Positions 7,130 through 15,792 of a stretch of DNA of 41,151 nt are shown piece after piece (within the stretch, counting starts at the first letter, position 1; every line of letters begins with the position of its first letter). Origin of the DNA: Thermoguttaceae bacterium (GTDB lineage Bacteria > Planctomycetota > Planctomycetia > Pirellulales > Thermoguttaceae); assembly GCA_017550965.1 (NCBI GenBank), contig JAFZNK010000015.1, positions 1 through 41,151 of the forward strand. The letters are read 5' to 3'. Position numbers and translations under genes: made by a program. The notes beneath the pieces were generated by a model. It saw only the letters and a program-made list of their open reading frames with translations, had not been told where the DNA came from and did no database searches.

Positions 7130-8218
7130 ATGAATAGACGTCAAAAAGGTTTTACTTTGGTCGAGTTGTTGGTCGTTATCGCGATCATCGGCATTTTGAT
7201 CGGTCTGCTCCTTCCCGCCGTTCAGGCGGCGCGCGAAGCGGCCAGACGCATGCAATGCACCAACAACCTCAAGCAGATGGCCCTGTCGATCCACAACTAT
7301 CACGATACGAACAACGTTTTGCCCGCGACGCGCCAGGATTTCTACAACTGGAGCGTGAACCAGTATTCCGGCGACGCCGCCTGGGGCGGATACGTCAGCG
7401 GCCTCGTCTCGTTGTTGCCCTTCATGGAACAGGGCGCTCGTTACGACGCGATTTCCTCGCGCGCCAAAGAAGTTGGCGCCGGTTCCTGGCCGTTTGAAAA
7501 TCGCCCTGAATTGACTGGCAAGATCCCCACGATCCTTTGCCCGAGTGACGGTCAGGCTTCTCAGCCTTCCCCGCACCAAAATATGTGCCGCGTCAGCGTC
7601 TGTCTCAGCCTTGGCGACGGCATGTGGCACAACTATCGTCCCGACACTGGCGAAGGCGCCGGATCCAAAGTCGACTCCCGCGGTCTCTTCGCGCCGAAAA
7701 CATGGCGTTCGTTATCGTTCGCGGTCGACGGCACCTCCAACACCGTCGCCGTCTCCGAGATGATCGGCGATAAGAACTACTCCACTCAAGTAAAAGGCGG
7801 CGTTTACGTAACCGGCGGCATGTACGACGGACAGGCCATTCCGGCCAAGTGTCTGACCGAATCCCGAGTGGCCGACGATCCCAACGCGTTGCGTTCCGGA
7901 ACCGACACTTGGCGCGGTCTCCTTTGGACCGACGGTCGTTCCGTCAACGCCTGCTTCACAACGATTCTTCCCCCGAACTCGCCGTGCTGTATCCATTCCT
8001 ACCCGGCGATTCAGAATCTGGCCTGGGGCACGTTCTCTCCGCAAAGCTATCATTCCGGCGGGGTAAACGTCGCTATGGGCGACGGTTCCGTTCGTTTCGT
8101 TTCTGATACGATCGACGCAGGTTCTCCGAACAGCCACGCCGTCGTCTCCGGAAAATCTCCGTTTGGCGTCTGGGGCGCGATGGGAACGCCGATGGGTCGC
8201 GAATCGACCTCCATGTGA
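7130..8218 (+). CDS. DUF1559 protein with prepilin-type N-terminus
   Basis: One of the very abundant planctomycete pseudopilin-like proteins. The 362-residue product starts at the ATG at 7130, with GGAG seven bases upstream. An earlier in-frame ATG (7082) would put a basic extension in front of the signal. Residues 1-6 form the short basic leader; the cleavage and methylation motif GFTLVELLVVIAIIG (7-21) continues into one hydrophobic helix to about residue 30, then AAREAARRMQC. The C-terminus carries the family H-x9-DG signature (HSGGVNVAMGDGSVRFV). It is presumably processed by a prepilin peptidase and assembled or anchored at the cell envelope; the specific role is not known. The small lipoprotein gene that follows is the usual companion. 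Confidence 0.92.
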   Translation: MNRRQKGFTLVELLVVIAIIGILIGLLLPAVQAAREAARRMQCTNNLKQMALSIHNYHDTNNVLPATRQDFYNWSVNQYSGDAAWGGYVSGLVSLLPFMEQGARYDAISSRAKEVGAGSWPFENRPELTGKIPTILCPSDGQASQPSPHQNMCRVSVCLSLGDGMWHNYRPDTGEGAGSKVDSRGLFAPKTWRSLSFAVDGTSNTVAVSEMIGDKNYSTQVKGGVYVTGGMYDGQAIPAKCLTESRVADDPNALRSGTDTWRGLLWTDGRSVNACFTTILPPNSPCCIHSYPAIQNLAWGTFSPQSYHSGGVNVAMGDGSVRFVSDTIDAGSPNSHAVVSGKSPFGVWGAMGTPMGRESTSM

Positions 8219-8242
8219 TCGACTGTAAAGTCGTTAGTTAGC

Positions 8243-8283
8243 GGGACGTCGATCGTTTGTCGAGCCGGCGTCCCAATTTTTTA
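8243..8283 (+). terminator. Terminator or attenuator after the DUF1559 gene
   Basis: GGGACG (8243-8248) pairs with CGTCCC (8269-8274) with an inner TCGA/TCGA stem, followed by AATTTTTTTA. The next gene begins only 23 bases later, so the hairpin may reduce rather than abolish read-through. Confidence 0.7.
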
Positions 8284-8305
8284 CCCTAACAGAAAAGGTT
8301 CAACA

Positions 8306-8833
8306 ATGAAAAGAGCCCTGATTATATCTCTGCTTGTTCTGCCTCTGACGGCGCTGTGCGGTTGCGGCGAAAAAACGCCCCCCGACATGCCGAAATTGTT
8401 CCCAACCTCGATCACAATCACTCAAGAAGGGACGCCCGTCGAAGGCGCAAGCGTTCAACTCCTCAAGAAAGACGATCTTTATTACAAGTGGCTCGCCGGC
8501 GGCACGACCGACGCGTCCGGAGTTTGCACTATCAGGACGATGGGCAAATACACCGGCGCGCCCGAAGGGACGTTCCAGGTGGTCGTTTATAAAACAAATA
8601 AAATCGAAAGCGAAACGCGTAAAGCGCAGCCAAACGCGCCCTCCGATCCCGCTGAAGCGGCAGAATGGGCCAAAAAAGTCGACGAGGAAGAAAAAGAATT
8701 CGATCAGATCGATACGAAATATAAGTCGGTCGACACGACCGACCTGACGATCACCATCGCGTCCGGCAAAAACGCAGAAACGCTTGAGGTCGGAGCTCCT
8801 GTGAATATCGAGGTTAAGAAAGCGCGTCTGTAA
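8306..8833 (+). CDS. Small lipoprotein with carboxypeptidase-regulatory-like fold
   Basis: A 175-residue exported lipoprotein. The signal peptide is residues 1-19, with lipid attachment most likely at Cys20 in LCGC. The mature part begins with a beta-rich section resembling the transthyretin/carboxypeptidase regulatory fold found next to DUF1559 proteins (TSITITQEGTPVEGASVQL, then GTTDASGVCTIRT, then GTFQVVVYK). A charged helical insertion, residues about 110-145, has many Lys, Glu and Asp. The ATG at 8306 follows AAAAGG. The role is unknown; the recurring pairing with DUF1559 genes in planctomycetes suggests they work together in the cell envelope. Confidence 0.85.
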   Translation: MKRALIISLLVLPLTALCGCGEKTPPDMPKLFPTSITITQEGTPVEGASVQLLKKDDLYYKWLAGGTTDASGVCTIRTMGKYTGAPEGTFQVVVYKTNKIESETRKAQPNAPSDPAEAAEWAKKVDEEEKEFDQIDTKYKSVDTTDLTITIASGKNAETLEVGAPVNIEVKKARL

Positions 8834-8873
8834 GTCAAATCTCGCTCGACTTCGCCAAGCGCCCAAACTACCA

Positions 8874-8914
8874 GAACGCCGCGTTTTCTCCATTCGGAAA
8901 ACGCGGCGTTTTCT
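8874..8914 (+). terminator. Strong terminator
   Basis: A nearly perfect stem of about 14 bp (GAACGCCGCGTTTTC with GAAAACGCGGCGTT) ends in TTTTCTCGTTTT. It closes the DUF1559-lipoprotein unit. Confidence 0.88.
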
Positions 8915-8948
8915 CGTTTTAAACGGGCCGCAAAAGGCGGAAACGCGC

Positions 8949-8977
8949 TTGACGCCCTCTGGAATTTACATTAGACT
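8949..8977 (+). promoter_or_regulatory. Sigma70-type promoter
   Basis: TTGACG (8949-8954) and TAGACT (8972-8977) have the ideal 17-base spacing, 98 bases before the next start codon. Its position rules out an upstream TTG start for that gene. Confidence 0.75.
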
Positions 8978-9074
8978 CCCGAGAGATTACGGTCGGTCGA
9001 AAGATTCGTTCGACACGAAAAACAACGCGCGAACGCACGACGCGGTCGCGATCAGATCATCCAGGGACGGTCCT

Positions 9075-9749
9075 ATGAAGTCTGCAACTTATCCTAAACG
9101 GATTTTCCGCGCGCTCTCGGAAAAGAGCGCGTTCCTCGTCGGCGTGGTCGTCGTCGCGACGGCGCTGTGCGTCGCCGGATGCACCAGCCGCAAACAATAC
9201 GCGATCAACGAAGCGATTTTGATCAGCGAACGCCGACAACTCGAGGACGAGATCTACCGTTCCAAATTCGAACTTCGCGACGCGCTGCGCGAAAACCAGC
9301 GATTGCGCGAACAGTTGGAAAAAGAGGGGCTCGCCGGCTCGTCCGCCGGGAAAAAGTCAAACGCCGAAAAGAAGCCGACCCTCGACGAGGACCAATATCC
9401 GGGCGGAACCGCGCTTCAGGTGGACCGGGCGAAAATCGCTCCGTCGTACCAGCGCGCCTACGATCCCGATCAATACGATTCTTCGCCTACGAACAACGTC
9501 GAAACGCTTCCGGACTTCGTCCCCGTCCCGACCTCCAAAGCGCGCTCGAAATACTCGCAGGCCGGCGCGCCCGAACCGCTTCGACAAGTCGCCGTCGACG
9601 TCCCCGCTTCTAAAAAATCTTTTGGAATCACGCAGCCGGTCGGCGTCGAGCCGATCGAATCTCAACCTCAGGAACAGGAAACGTTTGAAGAATCCGTTCC
9701 GGGGTTCGACGCCCAGGACGTCGACTGGTCTCCGGTCGGGCTCCTTTGA
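9075..9749 (+). CDS. Coiled-coil lipoprotein
   Basis: A 224-residue lipoprotein of unknown function. The start is ATG at 9075, with AGGGACGG six bases upstream. Basic n-region to residue 18, hydrophobic helix 19-32, lipobox VAGC with Cys36. Residues 42-85 form a charged coiled coil (NEAILISERRQLEDEIYRSK and following, with Leu spaced in heptads), and the rest is Pro, Gln and Ser-rich and probably disordered. The shape suggests an envelope spacer or partner protein. It precedes the RND transporter gene by 145 bases without a terminator and is likely co-transcribed with it. Confidence 0.8.
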   Translation: MKSATYPKRIFRALSEKSAFLVGVVVVATALCVAGCTSRKQYAINEAILISERRQLEDEIYRSKFELRDALRENQRLREQLEKEGLAGSSAGKKSNAEKKPTLDEDQYPGGTALQVDRAKIAPSYQRAYDPDQYDSSPTNNVETLPDFVPVPTSKARSKYSQAGAPEPLRQVAVDVPASKKSFGITQPVGVEPIESQPQEQETFEESVPGFDAQDVDWSPVGLL

Positions 9750-9894
9750 ACGCGTAGCGGCCTTACGACCGCGTCCTATTTGTTGGGAACGTCTTCCGCC
9801 TGGCGTTCCCGTTTCCCCAACAAGTAAGTACTCGCCGCGCTCGATTCCCCGAAGCGCGGCTTAGGCGCGACGACCTGATTACGGCGCTTTTGGT

Positions 9895-12800
9895 ATGAAA
9901 AAAGATTTCTTTAAGGAAAACGCGTTTCGAATCGTTCTCGTTGTGTTCTTCCTTCTGTCCTTCGTGTGGATGGGAACGAAGCAGACGATCAAGAGCAATT
10001 CGAACTCCGTGGAAGACTGGCTGCCCGCGCAATATCAGCAGACGAGAGACTATCAATGGTATCTCGACAACTTCCCGTTTGAAAGTTACGTCGTCGTCAG
10101 TTGGGAAGGTTGCGAAATCGGGGACGACCGCATCGAGCTGTTCGCGCAGAAACTCGTTCCCGACCAGACGATCGACAACTTCTCCTTAAGTTCTTCGTCC
10201 AACGCGTTTAAGGCCGACTTGCAACTCGCGCAGGCGCCCGAAAACGTCAAAGACGAACTCAGCGAAATCGCGGGCGAACCGACCAACGTCTCCACGCAGG
10301 CGCTTGTGGACGCGTCGGGCGCCGATCTTCCGGAACTCAACGCCGGGCCGGAACAGGAAAACTACTTCAAATCGGTCATGACGGGGCCGCGTCTTATCCG
10401 TCTTCTCTCCCAGTCGTACGAGAAGATGGAACGCCGTTCGTCGCGCAATCAGGAAAAAGCGGAAAACGTCGACGAAAACGGCCTGACCGAAACGGACCGC
10501 AAAATCAGAGAACGACTTAAGGGCACGCTCATTGGGCCCGACGGAAAGAGCACGGCGCTCATTATCACGCTCAACAAAGGCAAGCGCAACGGCAAAGCGC
10601 TCAAACGCGTTCTCGACAGAATTCGCGAACTGTCGATCGAATCGGGGCTTCCGGACACGACGAAAGTGCAAACGGGTTCGATCGCGTCGCGCATGGTCAA
10701 AAACTTCGTCGACATGGTCGACGAAATGGCGCACGGCCGCAAAGTCCGCATGGACGGAGTCATCATGGGCGGCCCTCCGGTCGACAACGTCGCGCTCGAC
10801 CAGGAAGGGGAACGCACGTTATATCGTCTGGCGGTCATTTGCGCGATCATCGGCGTTACTATCGCGTATTTCTGTCTGCACAGCCTCCGATTGACGATGT
10901 TCGTCTTTTGGATCGCGGCGCTTTCGGCGGGCGTGGCTCTGGCGGTCGTTTCGCTCACGGGCGGAACGTGCGACTCCATCTTATTGAGCATGCCCGCGCT
11001 CGTCTACGTGCTCGGCATGTCGGGCGCCGTCCACCTCATCAACTACTATCACGACGCGATTCGCGAACACGGCCTGTCGGGCGCGGCGGAACGCGCCGTT
11101 CAACACGCGTTTACGCCCTGTTTCTTCGCTCAGCTCACCACGGCGATCGGGCTGGGTTCGCTCTTCGTCGGCAGACTCGTTCCGATCACGAAGTTCGGGT
11201 TCTATTCGGCGATAGGCGTTTTGCTCACGCTGTTGCTTCTGTTCCTGTACCTGCCGGCGCTGCTGTATTTCTTCCCGTCGAAGAAATTCGCGGCGAAACA
11301 CGGCCGCAAAGGTCTGGACGTCAATAAAGGAAGAATCCATTCGTTCTGGGAAGTCGTCGGAAATTTCATCATTAAACAACATGTGTTTGTGTTGATCGTC
11401 TGCTTCGGCATGATGGCTTTCTTCGGATTCTACTTGCCGAAAATCAAGACGTCGGTCAAGATGATGAGTTTCTTCTCCCCGGACGCCGACATCATTCAAA
11501 ACTATACGTGGCTGGAAGAAAAACTCGGTCCGCTCGTCCCCATGGAGCTGGTCGTGTGTTTCGACAACAGCAAGTTGTATCAAAATTCGTTCCGAACGTC
11601 CGAACGACTCGAATTGATCAATAAGATCAGCGAAAAACTCAAGTCGGAACTCTCCGAAGACGTCGGAGGAACCCTTTCGGTAGCGCTGTTCGCGCCGGAC
11701 GCAAGCGAGCTGACGTCCAAAGGGGGCGCCGCCTATCGAACGGTCGCGACGGTCGTCGGCAAGACGGTCGACGACAACAGAGACGCGTTAAGAGACTATC
11801 TTACCGTCGAGGGCAATCCTTCGCTCGACGAACTTCACGCGTATTTGGCCGACCGCGCGAAAACGCTACGGGAAGATTTCGAACGTCGCGTCGCCGACTT
11901 CGACGCCGAACTTGCCGCCGACGAAAACGTCGGCTCTCAGGGGCTCGACTACGCCGCGTTTGTCGACGACGCCGAAAGCAAATACGCGCAAGACGAATTT
12001 CTCGCGCCCTACTACGCCAAATTCCAGGCGCTCGATTCCCTCTCGACCGACGTGGAAAAAGCCGAACGCGTCGAAAACCTGCTTCGGGAAGAAAAAGAGT
12101 ATTTCCAGGAGCAAAACGTCGTCGATTTGCGTTCGCTTCTTGACGCGGTCAAATTGGAGCGCTCGTTCCGAAAACTTGTTCCCGACGACGTCGCTTTATT
12201 GCGCGAAAGCGCCGAGAACTGGCTGCGCGAACAAGGCGTCGAAATCTGGAGAATCAGCATTCGCGTCTGGTCGTTGAAAAAAGACATCGACTATTCGGCG
12301 TTTATTGAGAACGTCAAAAACGTCGTCGAGCCGACGTTGGCGGAAGCCTCGATCTCGCTCTCGACGTCCATTGCGTCGGCGGGGCTGTCGGACGACGTCG
12401 CCGAGGAAGTCGCGCTGGAGTCGAACGCCGTTCAAAGACGGCTGGAAGAGGCGAAAGAGTACGTCGCCGCCAATTTGACCGACGAAACCGACGAAAAAAC
12501 GCTCTTGTGGGAATATACGCTCGGCGATCTTTCGGACAAGGAACGCGAAGAGCTTCAAAACTCCATGGGCCCGTCGCACGTCGAAGACCGCGTCTATCCC
12601 GCGGGGTTCTCCGCGAAATACACCGGCATGGTCCCGCTTGTCTACAAGACGCAACACGAATTGATCAACGGTCTTACGTCCAGTTTGATCATGGCGTTCT
12701 TCCTGATCATGATCGTCTTTATCTTCTTGTTGCGCAGCGTGCCCGCCGGGTTCATCGCCATGATTCCCAATATCTTCCCGGTCGTGGTCGTCTTTGGATT

Positions 12801-13209
12801 TATGTCGTGGATAGGCGTTCTTGTCGACGTCGGCACGATGATGACCGCGTCGGTCGCGCTGGGCGTCGCCGTCGACGACACAATGCACTATTTGACGTGG
12901 TTCTCCGACGGAATCGGTCGGGGCATGACGCCTAAAGAAGCCGCGCTCAACGCGTATAAACGCTGCGCCACCGCAATGACGCAGTCGACGCTTATCGCCG
13001 GGCTGGGCCTGTTCAGCTTCGCGTTCAGCACGTTTGTTCCGACGCAGCGTTTCGGGGTCATGATGCTCGCGATTCTGGCAACCGCCGAATTTGGAGATTT
13101 GATCTTCCTGCCCGCGTTGCTGACGTTCACGCCGTTTGGAAAGTTCTTCGTTAAACGAAGGTTTGGATTGAAAGTTAGGAAAGAGGACAATTCAATACTT
13201 CGAACCTAA
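9895..13209 (+). CDS. RND-superfamily (MMPL-type) membrane transporter
   Basis: A 1104-residue inner-membrane protein with the RND duplicated architecture. There is one helix at residues 10-27, a soluble region to about 305, a block of helices at about 309-515 (including LVYVLGMSGAVHLINYYHD), a second long soluble region at about 520-920, and a second block from about 925 to 1085 with GVAVDDTMHYLTWF, the conserved acidic motif of this superfamily. The second soluble region is unusually rich in Glu, Asp and Lys and probably contains long helices (about 650-800). Such HAE-3/MMPL proteins export lipids, hopanoid-type molecules or hydrophobic compounds; the substrate here cannot be read from sequence. 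The ATG at 9895 is supported by the N-terminal basic-hydrophobic pattern, though no good ribosome binding site is visible. Confidence 0.85.
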   Translation: MKKDFFKENAFRIVLVVFFLLSFVWMGTKQTIKSNSNSVEDWLPAQYQQTRDYQWYLDNFPFESYVVVSWEGCEIGDDRIELFAQKLVPDQTIDNFSLSSSSNAFKADLQLAQAPENVKDELSEIAGEPTNVSTQALVDASGADLPELNAGPEQENYFKSVMTGPRLIRLLSQSYEKMERRSSRNQEKAENVDENGLTETDRKIRERLKGTLIGPDGKSTALIITLNKGKRNGKALKRVLDRIRELSIESGLPDTTKVQTGSIASRMVKNFVDMVDEMAHGRKVRMDGVIMGGPPVDNVALDQEGERTLYRLAVICAIIGVTIAYFCLHSLRLTMFVFWIAALSAGVALAVVSLTGGTCDSILLSMPALVYVLGMSGAVHLINYYHDAIREHGLSGAAERAVQHAFTPCFFAQLTTAIGLGSLFVGRLVPITKFGFYSAIGVLLTLLLLFLYLPALLYFFPSKKFAAKHGRKGLDVNKGRIHSFWEVVGNFIIKQHVFVLIVCFGMMAFFGFYLPKIKTSVKMMSFFSPDADIIQNYTWLEEKLGPLVPMELVVCFDNSKLYQNSFRTSERLELINKISEKLKSELSEDVGGTLSVALFAPDASELTSKGGAAYRTVATVVGKTVDDNRDALRDYLTVEGNPSLDELHAYLADRAKTLREDFERRVADFDAELAADENVGSQGLDYAAFVDDAESKYAQDEFLAPYYAKFQALDSLSTDVEKAERVENLLREEKEYFQEQNVVDLRSLLDAVKLERSFRKLVPDDVALLRESAENWLREQGVEIWRISIRVWSLKKDIDYSAFIENVKNVVEPTLAEASISLSTSIASAGLSDDVAEEVALESNAVQRRLEEAKEYVAANLTDETDEKTLLWEYTLGDLSDKEREELQNSMGPSHVEDRVYPAGFSAKYTGMVPLVYKTQHELINGLTSSLIMAFFLIMIVFIFLLRSVPAGFIAMIPNIFPVVVVFGFMSWIGVLVDVGTMMTASVALGVAVDDTMHYLTWFSDGIGRGMTPKEAALNAYKRCATAMTQSTLIAGLGLFSFAFSTFVPTQRFGVMMLAILATAEFGDLIFLPALLTFTPFGKFFVKRRFGLKVRKEDNSILRT

Positions 13210-13244
13210 ACGAAATGATCGTCCTTTAATCGCTTCGTCAGGAC

Positions 13245-13273
13245 TTGCGTTGTTTGCGTCGGGACGGTATAAT
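13245..13273 (+). promoter_or_regulatory. Sigma70-type promoter of the toxin-antitoxin operon
   Basis: TTGCGT (13245-13250), 17 bases, then a perfect TATAAT (13268-13273). The antitoxin start lies about 215 bases downstream, a long leader. A second TTGACG at 13462 has no good partner. Confidence 0.65.
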
Positions 13274-13489
13274 CGCGCCGATTGAGTTTTCAATGAGATT
13301 GCGACGGATTAAAGGACGGCGTTTAAAAAGATATTGAACTCGAAAAACGACGACGCGCGACGTTCCCATAGACTTTAATCGAACCGGCGACCGTCGCCCA
13401 AAACTGGACGTCGACGAGACGGCGAGACGAATCGTCCGAAATCCGCGCAAAAGAAGCGCTCTTGACGCCGCGCGAGCGAAGGTAGCATT

Positions 13490-13732
13490 ATGAAAAACGA
13501 CGCCAAAGTTGTCATTGACGCAAAAGAAGCGGATCGAACGTTTTCCAAGGTGGAAAAACTTGCTGAAGAGAACGGCAGGGTCGTTGTGTTTAAGGACGAC
13601 CGTCCAAAACTCCTTGTCATTGATCTGGATACGGAACCGCAAATAGAAATGACGGACGATGAGAAATTGGTCTTTGTCGCAGCCCGTATTCTTCGAGAGC
13701 ATAAAGCCGCCTTTGAAGAACTCGCAAAATGA
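13490..13732 (+). CDS. phd: Phd/YefM-type antitoxin
   Basis: An 80-residue protein that resembles the Phd/YefM fold: a beta-rich N-terminal half (VVIDAKEADRTFSKVEKLAEENGRVVVFKDDRPKLLV) for DNA binding and dimerisation and a charged helical C-terminus (DDEKLVFVAARILREHKAAFEELAK) expected to wrap around the toxin. Such proteins neutralise the toxin and repress their own operon. GAAGG precedes the ATG by seven bases. The stop overlaps the toxin start (ATGA), the classical arrangement for translational coupling. Confidence 0.85.
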   Translation: MKNDAKVVIDAKEADRTFSKVEKLAEENGRVVVFKDDRPKLLVIDLDTEPQIEMTDDEKLVFVAARILREHKAAFEELAK

Positions 13733-14106
13733 TCAAATTCACTAAAGAAAAAGTCCTGCTCCTCCATAAATTGCTTGCGGAAGCTACCGGCGGAAGCGTT
13801 GGCGTCAGGGACGAGGGACTCCTGGACTCTGCTTTGGAGTCTGCCTTTGCGGGCTTTGGGGACAAAGAATTCTATCCGACCAAAGAAGAAAAAGGCGCGA
13901 GACTTGGATTTGCTCTGATTTCCAATCATGCGTTCGTTGACGGAAACAAAAGAATCGGCGTCTATGTAATGCTCGCCTTTCTCGAAATGAACGGTATTCG
14001 AATCAGTTGCTCGGACGACGAACTCGTTCGTATCGGTCTTTCTGTCGCCGACGGGACTATGGGGTACGAAGATTTGCTTCAATGGGTCGTCGACCACAGA
14101 AAATAA
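13729..14106 (+). CDS. doc: Doc-type Fic-fold toxin (death-on-curing family)
   Basis: A 125-residue protein of the Doc family, whose characterised member phosphorylates elongation factor Tu and stops translation. The Fic-derived signature is complete: HAFVDGNKRIG with His67, Asp71, Asn73, Lys74 and Arg75. Residues 26-40 (VRDEGLLDSALESAF) match the N-terminal Doc pattern. The stretch HRKGLF-type C-terminal variants are absent; the protein ends WVVDHRK. It overlaps the antitoxin gene by four bases. Nothing suggests inactivation. Confidence 0.9.
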   Translation: MIKFTKEKVLLLHKLLAEATGGSVGVRDEGLLDSALESAFAGFGDKEFYPTKEEKGARLGFALISNHAFVDGNKRIGVYVMLAFLEMNGIRISCSDDELVRIGLSVADGTMGYEDLLQWVVDHRK

Positions 14107-14148
14107 CGGAGATCAGTTCTCAAAGGTAATCCTTAACGCACGACTCCC

Positions 14149-14523
14149 ATGGAACTCGTTTTGATGGGCGCGTTTATTCGCGGCGCTATTTTATTCTCGC
14201 TCGTCGTTCTTTTCGTCGGGAAAAACAATATCAAACTTTCCCCGCGATTTTCTCGCTTTGAACGTCCGGAGGGAGTTCGCAACTTATTCCTGTTAGCCTC
14301 ATGTTGCGCGTCGCAACTTATAGAATTGCTTATCGTTAACGTGGGACTGGCCTCAATGCCGTACGGCGGTTCGAAGATCGCGCTCTCGTTCCTTGTCGAC
14401 GTCGCGTTGGCCGGCGGAATCGTCAAATGCGTCCTTTCGACGTCCTTCAAAAAAGCGGCGGCCGTTGCGCTGACGTTCACAGCCGGCGAATTCGCGTCCA
14501 TATTGTTCGTCGCTTTCCTATAG
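14149..14523 (+). CDS. Small integral membrane protein, hypothetical
   Basis: A 124-residue hydrophobic protein with probable helices at about residues 6-23, 46-68, 77-95 and 104-122, separated by a basic loop (KNNIKLSPRFSRFERPEG). I do not recognise the family. It starts 42 bases after doc. There is no clear ribosome binding site before the ATG at 14149; a second in-frame ATG lies at 14164. The hydrophobic pattern is coherent, so coding is likely, but the gene abuts a repeat-rich region and the sequence just before its start (CGCACGACTCCC) resembles the repeat motif found there. A role linked to the toxin-antitoxin pair is possible but unsupported. Confidence 0.6.
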   Translation: MELVLMGAFIRGAILFSLVVLFVGKNNIKLSPRFSRFERPEGVRNLFLLASCCASQLIELLIVNVGLASMPYGGSKIALSFLVDVALAGGIVKCVLSTSFKKAAAVALTFTAGEFASILFVAFL

Positions 14524-14534
14524 GCGCCCCAACG

Positions 14535-14632
14535 CAATATTCGCAAACAACGCGACGCAACAACGCAATATTCGCCAACAACGCAATTATTCGCCGACAA
14601 CGCAATTATTCGCCGACAACGCAACGCGTCGA
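14535..14632 (+). repeat. Short tandem repeat tract (about 19-bp units)
   Basis: Imperfect head-to-tail copies of CAACGCAATTATTCGCCGA, with a purer run of two to three copies at 14573-14620 and degenerate copies before it. It leads directly into the first REP-like element. Confidence 0.8.
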
Positions 14633-14635
14633 CTT

Positions 14636-14740
14636 CAGTTCGCAAGCCGCCTTCTAAAGGACGCAGGGGCCTTTTAGAACCGCCTCCCGTTGGTCGGCTC
14701 AGCCCCGGAGTCCGGCGGCGGTCTATACAATATACCCCGT
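14636..14740 (+). repeat. REP-like element 1 (plus orientation)
   Basis: Contains the family core CAGTTCGCAAGCCGCC, CTTCTAAAGGACGCAGGGGC, then GCCCCGGAGTCCGGCGGCGG and ATATACCCCGT. In this copy the small hairpin loop is replaced by a longer insert (14670-14700) that still leaves GGGGC pairing with GCCCC. It lies on the 3' side of the RAYT gene, inverted with respect to elements 2 and 3. Confidence 0.8.
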
Positions 14741-14928
14741 CAACACACGATTCAAAAACAACGCAACGCCCCAACACACGATTCAAAAACAACGCAACCC
14801 GTCAACACACGATTCAAAAACAACGCAACGCCCCAACACACGATTCAAAAACAACGCAACCCGTTAACACACGACTCAAAAACAACGCAACCCGTTAACA
14901 CACGACTCAAAATCAATGCGACGCGTCG
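14739..14928 (+). repeat. 31-bp tandem repeat array (six units)
   Basis: Six consecutive copies with exact 31-base periodicity, each containing ACACACGA(T/C)TCAAAAACAA and CGCAAC. Variation alternates between neighbouring units (CCCGTC versus GCCCCA), hinting at duplication of a 62-bp dimer. There is no unique spacer between copies, so it is not a CRISPR array. The unit equals the spacer that follows REP cores elsewhere in the window. Confidence 0.92.
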
Positions 14929-14965
14929 ACACAGCCCCCCAAAACACCCGTCGTTAAACGCGTTA

Positions 14966-15622
14966 TCAATCCCATTTCGTACGAAACAACACCTCTTCGG
15001 GTCTGGTTCTTTTAACCGCCGACTCTTTATCGACCAACGTGATTTTTCTACCGTCGAACTCCACGCGTTTGTTCCATTTGTCGTCGAAGGGATCGCTCTT
15101 CCAAACGGAACTACGCCATAACCATTCCTGTTCGTTCATATAGCGGCAATCCGTTTGTTCCTCTAAAACATACCGCATATAATCCATCCATTTGGACGAA
15201 TTGCCCGCTTCCAGCGCGTTATAATTATGTTGCCAAATTTTATCGATCGAACCGAATCTTGGCGAACCCGATCTAAGTCGAAAACTCGCGGCGCTTACAA
15301 TCTTCCTGTGTATTTCGTTCTCGGGAATCGCCCTTGAGTAGACAAGAATATGAAAGTGATCGATTTGGACGTTCAACGCGCCGACGACTATCCCATGTTT
15401 ATAGCAACAATCGGCGATTCCCGCAAACGCCAATTTGCGTTCGAAATCCTCAAAAGCGACTGCCGGATTTTGCATTCTGTCGCGTATGTAATTCTCTAAA
15501 CGCCCGTTTGGATCGACGTATTCCCCGTCGGAACGCCAAGACCCGCGATCGTCCCCCGGAACGCGTTTGCCAAAAGCGCCGACCGTTAGAAAATGAGCGT
15601 AACAGGGATTGGCCTTTTTCAT
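14966..15622 (-). CDS. REP-associated tyrosine transposase (RAYT, Y1/HUH type)
   Basis: A 218-residue protein of the Y1 transposase group. Such single-domain HUH endonucleases nick single-stranded hairpin DNA through a tyrosine. The HUH pair is His89-Phe-His91 in VQIDHFHILVYS; the catalytic tyrosine is probably Tyr148 or Tyr151 in WMDYMRYVLEEQ. The N-terminus (CYAHFLTVGAFGKRVPG) matches the family's first strand. The start is ATG at 15622 with AAGGCG upstream. A longer frame to 15694 would translate a REP element and is rejected. REP-like elements of inverted orientation lie on both sides, the usual RAYT arrangement, and no IS200-type left and right ends are evident. RAYTs are considered domesticated; mobilisation of the repeats rather than of the gene itself is expected. 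Confidence 0.82.
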   Translation of the reverse strand: MKKANPCYAHFLTVGAFGKRVPGDDRGSWRSDGEYVDPNGRLENYIRDRMQNPAVAFEDFERKLAFAGIADCCYKHGIVVGALNVQIDHFHILVYSRAIPENEIHRKIVSAASFRLRSGSPRFGSIDKIWQHNYNALEAGNSSKWMDYMRYVLEEQTDCRYMNEQEWLWRSSVWKSDPFDDKWNKRVEFDGRKITLVDKESAVKRTRPEEVLFRTKWD

Positions 15623-15644
15623 TATGGACGCCTTGAATCTTAAT

Positions 15645-15748
15645 CGTGTGTTAACGGGATATATTGTATGACCCGCCGCCGGACTCCGGGGCACAAGGCC
15701 CCTGCGTCCTTTAGAAGGCGGCTTGCGAACTGGAGTTGACGCGTTGCG
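15645..15748 (-). repeat. REP-like element 2 (minus orientation)
   Basis: Minus-strand copy of the REP core, directly upstream of the RAYT gene. It contains the 15-base hairpin GGGGC-CTTGT-GCCCC and the block CGCCGCCGGAC / GTCCGGCGGCGG. It is inverted relative to element 1. Confidence 0.88.
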
Positions 15749-15792
15749 TTAGTTTGGGAATCGTGTGTTCGCGCGTTGCGATTGTTTTTGAG

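Noticed and set aside
14739..14928. CRISPR array.
   Set aside because: Copies are contiguous 31-bp units with no unique spacers, and no cas genes are nearby.
15623..15694. An N-terminal extension of the transposase gene.
   Set aside because: The extension translates REP element 2; the ATG at 15622 has a ribosome binding site and gives the normal family N-terminus.
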